A stretch of DNA of 43,616 nucleotides from CAYYJM01 sp964471755 (GCA_964471755.1 CAYYJM010000019.1:1-43616), one strand, 5' to 3'; shown: positions 33,348-42,068, counted from the stretch's first letter. Program-made: numbers and translations. The notes: generated from the letters alone by a model not told the origin.

Positions 33348-34121
33348 TCACTCGCTGCTCCAGCGAACCGGCAGGAGTTCCGAGAAGCGTTCGCCGATCG
33401 ACGGGCCGGGGACGCTGTTGGGATCGCGCAGGAAGTTCTCCCAGACCTCGGCCTCCGGCGGCAGCTGGCGTCCGGTGATCCGCACCAGCGACTCGTGCGA
33501 ACGCCGACGCAGACCGGGGTCCTTCTCCTTGCGCAGCACGCCGACCAGGGCTCCCGTCACCTTGGTGCTGGAATACTGGCCCAGGGCGCGAGCCGCCGCC
33601 AGCCGTTCTTCGAGCTTCTCCTGCCGTTCCGACTCGGCCCCCTCGACGGGCGGTTCGCTCAGGACCTTCAGGAGGATCTCGGCCGCGTCCGGATGGCCGC
33701 ACTGACCCAGGGCTGTCAGCGCCTGCACGCGCAGGGCGGCCCCACCTTCGCCGGGGAAGGCTCCGGCCCGGTAGTAGGCGTCCTTGAGTCCCTCGACGGC
33801 GCGGCGATCGTTCCAGTTCGCCAGGGCCTTGACGGCGGCGAGTCGCGCCCACACCTGGCGCTCGCTGCCGACGGCGTTGACCAGTACCTGAAGGATGGCG
33901 TCGGCCTCGTCCTGGGGCAGAGTCTTCGGATCGATCTCGCCAAGGCGCAGCAGGGCCCGATGGCGCTTGTCGCCGTCGCGGCTATCGCGCAGGACGACGA
34001 GCGGTTCCGGGTCGGCTTTCCAGCCCTCGGCGCTCCAGAATTCGCGGCTGGTCACGTCGTCCCAGACGCCGTTACAGCCGGCCGACAGGGCCGCCAGGGC
34101 GAGCAGCCAGGCGGTGAGCAT
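33348..34121 (-). CDS. HEAT-repeat lipoprotein
   Basis: A 257-residue exported protein. The signal MLTAWLLALAALSAGC has a lipobox (LSAGC) with the lipid cysteine at residue 16. The rest is helical HEAT-type repeats: HRALLRLGEIDPKT, WARLAAVKALANWNDRRAVEGL, ALRVQALTALGQCGHPDAAEILLKVL (in part) and RLAAARALGQYSS. A conserved tail ends SIGERFSELLPVRWSSE. HEAT arrays bind proteins; no enzyme motif is seen. The ATG at 34121 is chosen because the signal peptide starts there. A good promoter (34237-34265) precedes it, and the divergent gene at 34375 shares the intergenic space. A shortened duplicate is at 38072-38332. Confidence 0.85.
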   Translation of the reverse strand: MLTAWLLALAALSAGCNGVWDDVTSREFWSAEGWKADPEPLVVLRDSRDGDKRHRALLRLGEIDPKTLPQDEADAILQVLVNAVGSERQVWARLAAVKALANWNDRRAVEGLKDAYYRAGAFPGEGGAALRVQALTALGQCGHPDAAEILLKVLSEPPVEGAESERQEKLEERLAAARALGQYSSTKVTGALVGVLRKEKDPGLRRRSHESLVRITGRQLPPEAEVWENFLRDPNSVPGPSIGERFSELLPVRWSSE

Positions 34122-34236
34122 GGTCCGTCGTTCCGAGATGCCTGCGACCACGGTGACCTCCCTCTCGCGCTTCCCCGACACGCTCGCTCTCCTGGCGACG
34201 CCAGGCGAGCGTTCCCCCAGTGTCCGGTTGCGGTGG

Positions 34237-34265
34237 GCTATACCGCCGTGCCGCGTCGCGGTCAA
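34237..34265 (-). promoter_or_regulatory. Putative sigma70 promoter of the HEAT lipoprotein
   Basis: Minus strand: TTGACC (34260-34265), exactly 17 bases, TATAGC (34237-34242). The duplicate copy near 38448-38481 has the same two boxes with 22 bases between them. Confidence 0.6.
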
Positions 34266-34296
34266 GCCCGCGCCGCGCGAATGTCTGACCAGAGGA

Positions 34297-34325
34297 TTGC
34301 ATTTCGCCCCCGGGCGAGTGATAAT
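34297..34325 (+). promoter_or_regulatory. Putative sigma70 promoter of the 1222-residue HEAT protein
   Basis: Plus strand: TTGCAT (34297-34302), 17 bases, GATAAT (34320-34325), about 50 bases before the ATG at 34375. The -10 is good and the -35 is weak. Confidence 0.45.
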
Positions 34326-34374
34326 CAACCCCGGTGTTCGCCGATGCCCCACACTTCTTTCGAGAATCGCTCCG

Positions 34375-37300
34375 ATGAAACACATCGCTCTCGTCGTTCT
34401 GCCCCTTCCAGCCCTGTTGCTGCTGCTTGCTCCCGGGCCGGGCCAGGAAACGCGGCCGCACTCCCTCGTCGTCGAGACGGCGGACGGCCAGCACTACTTC
34501 CACGTTCGGTTCGACTGGCCGGCCAACCGGTTCCGGGGCGGGCTCGCCACGCCGTCCTGGTGGGAAGCGACCGCTCCGGACGCGACGCCACGGCTCGTGC
34601 CGGTCGATGATCGGGCTCGCCTGGTCTGCACCGTTACGGGCGACAATCTGGAGTTCGTCGGCCGATACGATCCGAAGGCCGACTCCGTCAAGGCCCGGCT
34701 CCTGTCTCCCACCGCCGGGGCGAACCGGGGCTCGATCGCCTGGAAGGAGGTCGAGGTCGTCCTTGACTTCAAGACGGCCGGCAAGGGTGTCGGCCTCGCC
34801 CGGAAATGGGCCACCGCCCAGACGGAGCAGTTCGCCGACCTGGCCGGCCGCGTCCACGATTTCGGTTTCTACTCCTTCGCGGCGACCGCCACGGCCCGCA
34901 AGTACGACGTGCCGACGCCACGCCAGTGGTCCGGTCAGCCGGCCCGGTTCGACTTCGTCCCGGCGCGACTGTACGAACTGACGACGGGGGCGACGGCCAT
35001 CACCGAGTCGCTCCAGTTGCGGCGGATGACGACCGGCCCCACCCTCGCCGAGGAGCGCACCGTGGGCGTCCATACCCTGCCGGGCATCGACATTCGTGAG
35101 CATCCCTGGGAGCAGATGATGGGGGGCCAGAAGCCGGCCAACGAACTGCTGGCCCGGATGATTCCACACGACAACTACTACGTCGCCTTCCGCGACCTCG
35201 CCAAGGTGGTCGAGTTCGCTGGCCTGCTTGAACTCTGGGGCGGTAACCTGACCCGCTCGTTCGAGTTCACCAGTCGCGATTACCGCCTCTGGGATCGCTA
35301 CGAACGCCAACTCGGCCTCGCCAGCGCCGCTCTGAGCAAGAACGCCGCCACGCTCGGTATCCGCGGCATCGGCATCACCGGCAACGATGCGTATCTGCGG
35401 GACGGCACCGATCTGACGATCCTGTTCCGCGTCGATGACCCGAAGCCACTGCTCGCCGCGCTGGATGCCGGTATCGAGGCTGCCCGCAAGCAGTACGGGC
35501 GAAAGCTCACGACGAGCCATAACGAGGTGGACGGCGTCCGCATCGAGAGTGCCGTCGCACCGCTGCGCGAGGTGAGCGTCCACCGGGCCGTGGTCGATGG
35601 CGTCGTCGTGGTGTCGAACTCGCACGTCGCCCTGTGGCGAGTGATCGCCAGCGCGAAGGGCCACGCCCGGCGGCTGGCGGAGTCGCGCGACTTTCAGTAC
35701 ATGCGCGTCGTCTTCCGGGCGGATGATCCGGCCGAGGACGGCTTTCTCTATCTGCCCGATGCGTTCGTCCGCAAGTTCGTCGGCCCGGAGAGCCGCATCA
35801 AGCAGAAACGCCGCCTGGAAGCGCTCGTCGGCCTGCATCTGATGACGAACGGCGCTCTGTTCACGGCCTGGGAGACGGGCAAACTCCCCACCTCCGCCGA
35901 GGAACTGCTGCGTCTCTCGGGCCTGAAGGCGAACGAGATCGCGATGCCCGATGGCTCGATCGACTGGGACGCCGAGCGCGGCGCGGCGGTGTCAAAGGTG
36001 TACGGCTCGCTCCACTTCGCGACGCCGCTGATCGAGCTGAGTGCTACCCAGGTGACACCAGCGGAGGCGAGCGAGTACGCCGCCTTCCGGCAGGAGTATC
36101 TCCGGCTCTGGCGGCGCTTCTTCGACCCGATCGGCATGCGTCTGGCGCTGCGCGGTGGTCAGGTGAAGCTGGAGACGTACATCCTGCCGCTGATCGAGAG
36201 CGCGTTCTATCAGGACCTGCGGCGCTGGACCGGCAACGGGACGGCGAAACTCGACCTGGCGTCGATCTCGCCGCGGACCCTGATCCAGTACACGATGCAC
36301 ATCGACAAAGCCCAGTTGCCGCTCCCGCTGCGCCAGCCAGCGTTGGAATTGCTCGGCGAGCGAATTCATGTCCGGCTGGACGATGGCCCCGAGATGGTGA
36401 AGTTGCTTGACCCGAAGGAATGGAATGTCGATCCCGAAGCCGAGCCGTCCCTGCGGTTCTTGAAAGCGATTTCCGAAGTACCACTCGCTGTGGGTATCGA
36501 GGTGAAGGACCCGAAGCAACTGGCAAAGTTGCTCAAGGGGGTACTCCCACTCGCCAAGCTGGCCGCTGCCGGCCAGGAAGGCTGGGTGTTGACCTTCGGC
36601 GATCGCAATTACCGGAACGTCGCCATCGTCAGGCTGACGTTGAGCGCGTACGAGGGGAAGTCGAAGACGACGCTCTCCTACGCCATCTTCGGCGGCAACA
36701 TCTACGCCACCTTAAACGAGGCGATGATGGATCGGCTGATCGACGAGGGCCTGGAGAAGAAGGCGAAGGGTGGGGTGGTCGAGATCAACTCCTCTCTGCA
36801 CGTCTCACCCACGGCGGTCGGAATCGTCAGGCCGGCCCTCGAACGGTTGGTGGAGGCCCCGACCCGGCACGAGGCCCGCTCGGCTCTCGCCCTGTGGTAC
36901 GCGCTCCACCGCTGCGGACTGGTCCGTCCGGGAAGTCCACCATCCGAGGCGGCCGAAGCGGCGTTTCGCATCCTCGGCTTTGTGCCGGCAGCTCCGGACC
37001 GGACCGGTTACCGCTACGACCGGACGGCCGACGAGTTGGTCAACGACCGGCACGGTTCCTTCCGGGTGCCGATGGTCAAGCCCGGGCTGGCCGAGTCGTC
37101 GCCGCTCAACCGACTTCTGGATACGGTCCAGGCCGCCCGCATCGATCTCCGTTTCCGCGAGGACGGCATCCATACCACGCTGACGATCGATCGCTCCTGG
37201 ACTCCCGAGCGCCAGGAGAAGATGACGCGCGACGAGAAGGCGCAAATGATCGCCGAATTGACCGCCGCCCTGCGGTCTCCGGATCGTACCGATCGTCGGC

Positions 37301-38043
37301 ACGCGGCCACGCGCCTGGCCCTGTTCGGCCCCGAGGCCAAGGCGAGCGTGCCAGTTCTCCAGATCGCTCTGTTCGATTTCGCCGAGGAAGTCCGAATCGC
37401 CGCTGAAGCGACGCTGAAGAAAATCGATCCGGAAGCGGTCCGGCCGGAGACGATCGATCCCTGGGCGAGGGAACTGGTGCGGACCGCGCAGGTCGCGGCG
37501 CTGAGCGCCACGGACGTGGAGGAACGACGCTGGGCTGTCGAATGCTTGCGAAAGCTCGGAGCCGAGGCGACCGGCTCACTCCGGGATGGCCTCGCCGCCG
37601 CGCTCAAGGCTTCGCATCCCCATACGCGCCTCTGGGCGGTGCGGGAGCTGGGTCGGATGGGAGCGGAGGCACGGGCCGTGGTCCCGGTCTTGATAGCTTC
37701 CCTGCTCGACGACAACAAAGCCCTGCGCGGCGCGGTCGCCGAGGCCCTGGCGCGAATCGACGCGACGACCGGGCCCGAGGTACTCAAAATTCAGGCGGCG
37801 GAGCGCGTGAAGGAACTGGCTGCCAAACGCGAGGCCGAGGCACGGCTCGCCCAGCGGATTCGCGCCCTGACCGCCGACCTGCGTTCGCCTTTGCGTGGGA
37901 CGCGCCTTCGGGCGGCGCAGGTACTGGGCGAGGTGGGCTCCGCGGCAAGGACGGCCATCCCGGCCCTGGAGGAGGCGGAATACGACCCCTCCCGTGAGGT
38001 GCAGGCCGCGGCCACCGCGGCCCTGGAGAAGATCCGACGCTGA
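34375..38043 (+). CDS. Large secreted HEAT-repeat protein
   Basis: A 1222-residue protein with a Sec signal peptide (HIALVVLPLPALLLLLAPGPG). The N-terminal 940 residues have no family I can name. They include a segment with IGITGNDAYLRDGTDLTILFRVDD (in part) and PKPLLAALDAGIEAARKQYG. That recalls planctomycete secreted proteins that handle a 'DUF3352-like' fold, and it is loosely similar in style to the protein at 13650-14636. Residues from about 950 to the end are HEAT repeats: RRHAATRLALFGPEAKASVPVL, HTRLWAVRELGRMGAEARAVVPVL and TRLRAAQVLGEVGSAARTAIPAL (each in part). The ATG at 34375 precedes the signal directly, although the frame is open upstream. It is flanked by two copies of a duplicated block (HEAT lipoprotein and its truncated paralogue). 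Its role is unknown. Confidence 0.8.
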   Translation: MKHIALVVLPLPALLLLLAPGPGQETRPHSLVVETADGQHYFHVRFDWPANRFRGGLATPSWWEATAPDATPRLVPVDDRARLVCTVTGDNLEFVGRYDPKADSVKARLLSPTAGANRGSIAWKEVEVVLDFKTAGKGVGLARKWATAQTEQFADLAGRVHDFGFYSFAATATARKYDVPTPRQWSGQPARFDFVPARLYELTTGATAITESLQLRRMTTGPTLAEERTVGVHTLPGIDIREHPWEQMMGGQKPANELLARMIPHDNYYVAFRDLAKVVEFAGLLELWGGNLTRSFEFTSRDYRLWDRYERQLGLASAALSKNAATLGIRGIGITGNDAYLRDGTDLTILFRVDDPKPLLAALDAGIEAARKQYGRKLTTSHNEVDGVRIESAVAPLREVSVHRAVVDGVVVVSNSHVALWRVIASAKGHARRLAESRDFQYMRVVFRADDPAEDGFLYLPDAFVRKFVGPESRIKQKRRLEALVGLHLMTNGALFTAWETGKLPTSAEELLRLSGLKANEIAMPDGSIDWDAERGAAVSKVYGSLHFATPLIELSATQVTPAEASEYAAFRQEYLRLWRRFFDPIGMRLALRGGQVKLETYILPLIESAFYQDLRRWTGNGTAKLDLASISPRTLIQYTMHIDKAQLPLPLRQPALELLGERIHVRLDDGPEMVKLLDPKEWNVDPEAEPSLRFLKAISEVPLAVGIEVKDPKQLAKLLKGVLPLAKLAAAGQEGWVLTFGDRNYRNVAIVRLTLSAYEGKSKTTLSYAIFGGNIYATLNEAMMDRLIDEGLEKKAKGGVVEINSSLHVSPTAVGIVRPALERLVEAPTRHEARSALALWYALHRCGLVRPGSPPSEAAEAAFRILGFVPAAPDRTGYRYDRTADELVNDRHGSFRVPMVKPGLAESSPLNRLLDTVQAARIDLRFREDGIHTTLTIDRSWTPERQEKMTRDEKAQMIAELTAALRSPDRTDRRHAATRLALFGPEAKASVPVLQIALFDFAEEVRIAAEATLKKIDPEAVRPETIDPWARELVRTAQVAALSATDVEERRWAVECLRKLGAEATGSLRDGLAAALKASHPHTRLWAVRELGRMGAEARAVVPVLIASLLDDNKALRGAVAEALARIDATTGPEVLKIQAAERVKELAAKREAEARLAQRIRALTADLRSPLRGTRLRAAQVLGEVGSAARTAIPALEEAEYDPSREVQAAATAALEKIRR

Positions 38044-38071
38044 ACCGTGCTTTCGCGGCAGGGACGCACGC

Positions 38072-38332
38072 TCACTCGCTGCTCCAGCGAATCGGCAGGA
38101 GTTCCGAGAAGCGCTCGCCGATCGATGGGCCAGGCACGCTGTTCGGATCACGCAGGTAGTTCTCCCAGACGTCCGCCTCCGGCGGCAGCTGGCGGCCGGT
38201 GATCCGCACCAGTGATTCGTGCGAGCGCCGACGCAGACCGGGGTCCTTCTCCGTGCGCAGCACGCCGACCAGGGCCCCCGTCACCCGGGTGCTGGAGTAC
38301 TGGCCCAGGGCGGGCAGCCAGGCGGTGAGCAT
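38072..38332 (-). pseudogene. Truncated duplicate of the HEAT lipoprotein gene
   Basis: An open frame of 86 codons. Its first codons copy the start of the lipoprotein signal (MLTAWL) and then jump straight to ALGQYSST, the last third of the HEAT lipoprotein at 33348-34121. The missing part is 513 bases (171 codons), bounded in the intact gene by CCAGGGCG at 33581-33588 and 34094-34101, so the frame is kept. The lipobox cysteine and most repeats are gone. About 19 of 240 bases differ in the shared C-terminal part, mostly silent, and five residues change, all mild. The promoter boxes have moved apart (22 bases). I read it as a decaying copy, although a short expressed peptide is not excluded. 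Confidence 0.75.
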
Positions 38333-38495
38333 GGTCCGTCGTTCCGAGATGCCTGCGACCACGGTGACCTCCCTCTCGCGCTTCCCCGACACGCTCGCTC
38401 CCCTGGCGATGCCAGGCGAGCGTTCCCCCAGTGTCCGGTTGCGGTGGGCTATACCGCCGTGCCGTGTCGCGCTCCGGTCAAGCCCGCGCCGCGAA
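38307..38495. repeat. Duplicated upstream block, second copy
   Basis: This block matches 34094-34280 with only about three substitutions and a five-base insertion (CTCCG near 38471). It covers the start codon and promoter region of the HEAT lipoprotein and here lies upstream of the kelch-like gene at 38634. Confidence 0.85.
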
Positions 38496-38633
38496 CGGGG
38501 GCCTTGTTTCTGGCGTGGTTCGCCGGGGTCGGGTAGCATGCTGCCGAGGCCGGTAATCGACGGGGACAGCAGGTAGACCCGTGTCCCGTCGCGGGCAAAC
38601 GTCTCTTCTCCCATGAAAGGACCTGCGAGAACC

Positions 38634-39956
38634 ATGCTCATTTCCGGACGCAAGGTGTCAGTAATCGCGGTGCTGGGGTTTCTGCTCCTGATGCTGGGGC
38701 CGACGGGCCTGTCTGCCGTTGCCGCACCGCCGGATGGCAGGAAACCGGACGCACCTCCGGCCAGGGTAACTCCGACGATCACACCCGATCCGAAGATCAT
38801 GGAGCTGATTGACGGCCTGGGCGACGGCTCCAGCGCGACCCTGCCGCCGATCCGGACCATCGGCGACTGGAACGAGACCACCAAACTGTACGGCATGGAG
38901 AAGACCGGCCCCGTCGGACGCGACTACTGCGTCAAGATGGTCTGGGCTCCCGAGCGCAAGCGTGCGCTCTACTGCGGAGCCAACCACGGGGCTCCCCATC
39001 GACTCAACGACCTGTGGGAATACGACCTCCCCTCGAATACCTGGGCTCTGCTCTTCGCACCCGATCCCACCCGGCCGGCCAGGCTGACCGGTGACGCGGC
39101 CTTCACCGACTGGGTCAAGAAGGTCGCGGTCGTCAAGGATGACGTACTCATGACGCAGCGGAGTGCGCCGCTTGACCCCTGGCACACCTGGTGGCAGGTG
39201 ACCTACGTTCCCGAGATGAAGGCCCTGATCTGGGCCAACCCGCCCGGCAGCGACGCCGAGGTAGCCAAGGTCCTGGGCCTGGACACCGCCAAGCTCTACA
39301 AGGGGCCGCCGTTCTGGCTCTTCTACCCCGAGGAGAAGGTCTGGAAGCCGCTCAAGACCGAGCCGCCGTATCCGCCCAAGGTCGGCGGAGCCCAGGCCAT
39401 GGAGTACCTGCCCGGACTCGGCCCGGTCTTCTACTCCTCCAACTGGTTCTCGCAGGGTCTGTGGCGGTACGATCCGAAGAGCAATGCCTGGAAGAACTTG
39501 AAGCCGAACGGCGGCGAGGACATGTACCACGGCAAGAACTCGCCTCAGAGTGAGGCCGTGATGGCCTACGACTCGGAGAACAAGGTCCTCGTCGCCCAGA
39601 TCGGCAGGAACCCGGGCACCTCTTACCGCACCTATCACTACGATGTGGCGACCAACGCATGGAGCAAGATCCTGGAAGTGCCCAGTGATTCGGGCAAGGC
39701 ACCGCTCGGTTCCGACTCGACATCGGTGTTCGGTTACGATCCGGTCGCCAAGGTCTGCCTTCTGTACACCGGGGCGACGCCCGATTCGGTCTGGGCGTAC
39801 AGCGTCAAGACCAGGCAATGGACCAGGACCAGGGTCAACGGCCCGGCCGGACCCAGGAGGCGGAACATCGGCTACTTCGACCCGGAACGCAACGTCCTGG
39901 TGGTCAACGATCGTGACACGGTCTGGGTCTATCGGCACAAGAAGGCGGCCCGATAG
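38634..39956 (+). CDS. Secreted kelch-like beta-propeller protein
   Basis: A 440-residue protein with an N-terminal hydrophobic signal (VSVIAVLGFLLLMLG then TGLSAVAA). The body has kelch-like repeats: LNDLWEYDLPSNTW, GLWRYDPKSNAWKNL, TYHYDVATNAWSKI, SVWAYSVKTRQWTR and TVWVYRHKK. Each ends in Y-D-x-x-x-x-x-W, as in kelch or galactose-oxidase-type propellers; no catalytic residues are evident. The ATG at 38634 is preferred to the one at 38613 because AGGA lies 12 bases upstream and because homology to the membrane segment of the sigma fusion at 40065 begins there. It is probably exported, or anchored if the signal is not cut. Partner of the similar protein at 42160. Confidence 0.82.
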   Translation: MLISGRKVSVIAVLGFLLLMLGPTGLSAVAAPPDGRKPDAPPARVTPTITPDPKIMELIDGLGDGSSATLPPIRTIGDWNETTKLYGMEKTGPVGRDYCVKMVWAPERKRALYCGANHGAPHRLNDLWEYDLPSNTWALLFAPDPTRPARLTGDAAFTDWVKKVAVVKDDVLMTQRSAPLDPWHTWWQVTYVPEMKALIWANPPGSDAEVAKVLGLDTAKLYKGPPFWLFYPEEKVWKPLKTEPPYPPKVGGAQAMEYLPGLGPVFYSSNWFSQGLWRYDPKSNAWKNLKPNGGEDMYHGKNSPQSEAVMAYDSENKVLVAQIGRNPGTSYRTYHYDVATNAWSKILEVPSDSGKAPLGSDSTSVFGYDPVAKVCLLYTGATPDSVWAYSVKTRQWTRTRVNGPAGPRRRNIGYFDPERNVLVVNDRDTVWVYRHKKAAR

Positions 39957-40064
39957 CGATCCAGGCCGGCCCGGACAAAATCGGCAAAAAACAGCGACGC
40001 GCAGGTCGTCTCGCGGAACATACTTGTAGACCGATGACGCTCGGTGGAAACTTCAGGACAACCC

Positions 40065-42035
40065 ATGGCTTCCGCACCCCTTACCCAGATGCTTCAACAG
40101 CTTCGGCGTATCAACCTGGTCGCCGAAGGCCACAGCATGAGCGATGGTCGCTTGCTGAACGAATTCTTCGAGCAAGGCAATGAGGCCGCCTTCGAGGTGC
40201 TGGTGCATCGCTACGGCCCCATGGTGCTGGGCGTGTGTCAGCGGATGCTCCGCAACGCGCACGACTCCGAGGACGCCTTCCAGGCCGTCTTTCTGGTGGT
40301 CGTTCGCAAGGGGCGCGGCCTGGTCGGGCGAGAAACCATCGGCAACTGGCTCTACGGCGTGGCGTATCACACGGCGTTGAAAGCGAGGGCAACGGCCATG
40401 CTGCGGCGACGGAAAGAAGCCGAGACGCCGGTGAAAGCCGATGTCCAACCGGCGGTGGCGGAAGGGTGGGAGACCCTGCGACCTCTGCTCGATCAGGAAC
40501 TCAGCAAACTCCCCGACAAGTATCGTGAAGCCGTCGTGCTGTGTGACGTGATGGGGAAGTCCCGCAAGGATGCCGATGCCGCCGAGCAACTCGGCATCTC
40601 CGAAGGAACCCTGTCGAGCCGGCTGGCGACGGCCCGGCAGAAGCTGTCCGATCGGCTTCAGCGTCTGGGCGTCACGCTGTCCAGCGCGGCCCTGGCGGTG
40701 GTCGTGGGCCAGAACACGGCATCGGCGTGCGTTCCGCCTCAACTCGTGGCTTGCACCGTGGAAGCTGCCAGTGCCGTGGCGACCGGCGCGGCAGTCGCGG
40801 GAACCATCGTAACCCCCACCGTCGCCGCTCTCACCGAAGGAGTGTTGAAGACCATGCTTGTTGCCAAGTGCAAGTCGGCGTTGGCCGTGGTGATGGGATT
40901 CTTTCTCCTGACGCTGGGGGCGACGGGCCTGTCGGTTCTTGCCGCGCAGGAGGACGGCGAGAAACCGGTCCCCGCTCCGAGTCGGGAGAACGGTGGCCTG
41001 ACACTCGCCGAATTCGAGAAGTTGCACAAGGAGGTGGCGTTTGCCAAGAAGGGAGTCTGGTCGATTCCCTGGCATGTGTCGCTCTCGGAAGCACGGGCCC
41101 GGGCGGCGCGGGAGAAGAAGCCCATTTACCTATCGCTCGGCAGTGGCACGGTCCTCAGCACCTGCTGAGGGAACTATGCTCTCACCCGTGAGGTGAGCTA
41201 CGACGCGGAAATCGTGAACCTGTTGAGTGCCAAATTTGTTGCGGTCACGGTGGGTACTGAGTACGACAGTGACGCAGAGAAGAAATTCATCAGGACCCTC
41301 TACCGGAGCAGCTCGGTATCCCACGTTATCTCTCCGGGAGGCGTGAAACTGAGCATGGACAAGAACGTCTGGACGCCCGCCGAGTTGAAGAAGGTGCTTT
41401 TGGATGGGCTCGCGAAATACAAACCGGAGGACGAGGCGGAAGTTCTGAAGGCCCTCGGCCCGCGAGAAACGTGGGGCCTGACCCGGAAGCCGCCTGAAGG
41501 CGGCCTGGTGATCTACGCGACCTGGAAACTCCTGGACCCGAATGCCAGAACGCCGGGCCCGGACACCCGGTTCACGGATGTCTGGAACCACATGGTGGGC
41601 GTGGAGCGTGTCTGGATTCGCAAGGACGAGGCGGACCTGCTGGCGAAGGGCGAGATTCCGGTCAGCGTGCAGAAGCGGTTGGCGACGTTCCACCCGGTGT
41701 TGCGAGGTCTGAAACGGGTGGATCTGAAGCTGCACGAGGGCCGACTGACGGGCACCTTGCGAACCGGCTCGAAGACCGATGACCAGGGCTTCGATGCGGA
41801 CGTGCTGGGCTTCGTGGAAGCGAAGGCTGGCAAGGTGGTGCGTTTTGACGCCGTGGCCAGGGGCACCTGGTGGGGCGACGGCGTGCAATGCCATGGAACT
41901 TCGGCCGGTTTGACCAACCTGCCGAAGGGAAAGAAGTTCCCCGTGGCAATCGCCTTTACTCTGGCCGACCCGTCCGATGGCGTCGCCCGGGCGGTTCCGC
42001 ATGCGGCCATGGGGACCAGTTTGTACCTCAAGTGA
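40065..42035 (+). CDS. ECF sigma factor fused to membrane helix and thioredoxin-like domain; in-frame UGA, candidate selenoprotein
   Basis: Sigma region 2 (about 30-120) has AFEVLVHRYGPMVLGVC, DAFQAVFLVVVRKG and GNWLYGVAYHTALKA. Region 4 (about 150-205) has LSKLPDKYREAVVLCDVMG and LGISEGTLSSRLATARQKL. After an Ala-rich linker comes a membrane helix (about 272-295), then a thioredoxin-like start (ARAAREKKPIYLSLG). At residue 368 (41166-41168) the frame has TGA directly after Cys (STC-UGA-GNYALTRE). The same frame then stays open for 289 codons (DAEIVNLLSAKFVAVTV and onward) to 42035. Read as selenocysteine, the protein has 656 residues with a Cys-Sec pair at the thioredoxin redox position. Otherwise a 367-residue truncated protein results. 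ATG 40065 has AGGA upstream; GTG 40044 is less likely. A nonsense mutation or sequence error is the alternative. Confidence 0.75.
41181..41197 (+). promoter_or_regulatory. SECIS-like hairpin after the in-frame UGA
   Basis: A six-bp stem CTCACC/GGTGAG (41181-41186 with 41192-41197) with a five-base loop CGTGA. The loop starts after 18 bases from the UGA, within the 16-37 range given for bacterial SECIS elements, and has G as its second base, as required. The stem is short and such hairpins are frequent in GC-rich DNA, so this is suggestive only. Confidence 0.35.
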
Positions 42036-42068
42036 GTCTGGACGTTCTCTTCCACGAACGATGGGCAC

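Noticed and set aside
34072..35838. 588-codon minus-strand open frame opposite the large HEAT protein
   Set aside because: The plus strand carries a signal peptide and clear HEAT repeats. The antisense frame has no motif and cuts across the HEAT lipoprotein start.
41193..42035. Separate gene starting at GTG 41193 after the sigma factor
   Set aside because: It is in the same frame as the sigma fusion and begins in the middle of a thioredoxin-like helix. No ribosome site precedes it, so it is the continuation past the UGA, not an independent gene.
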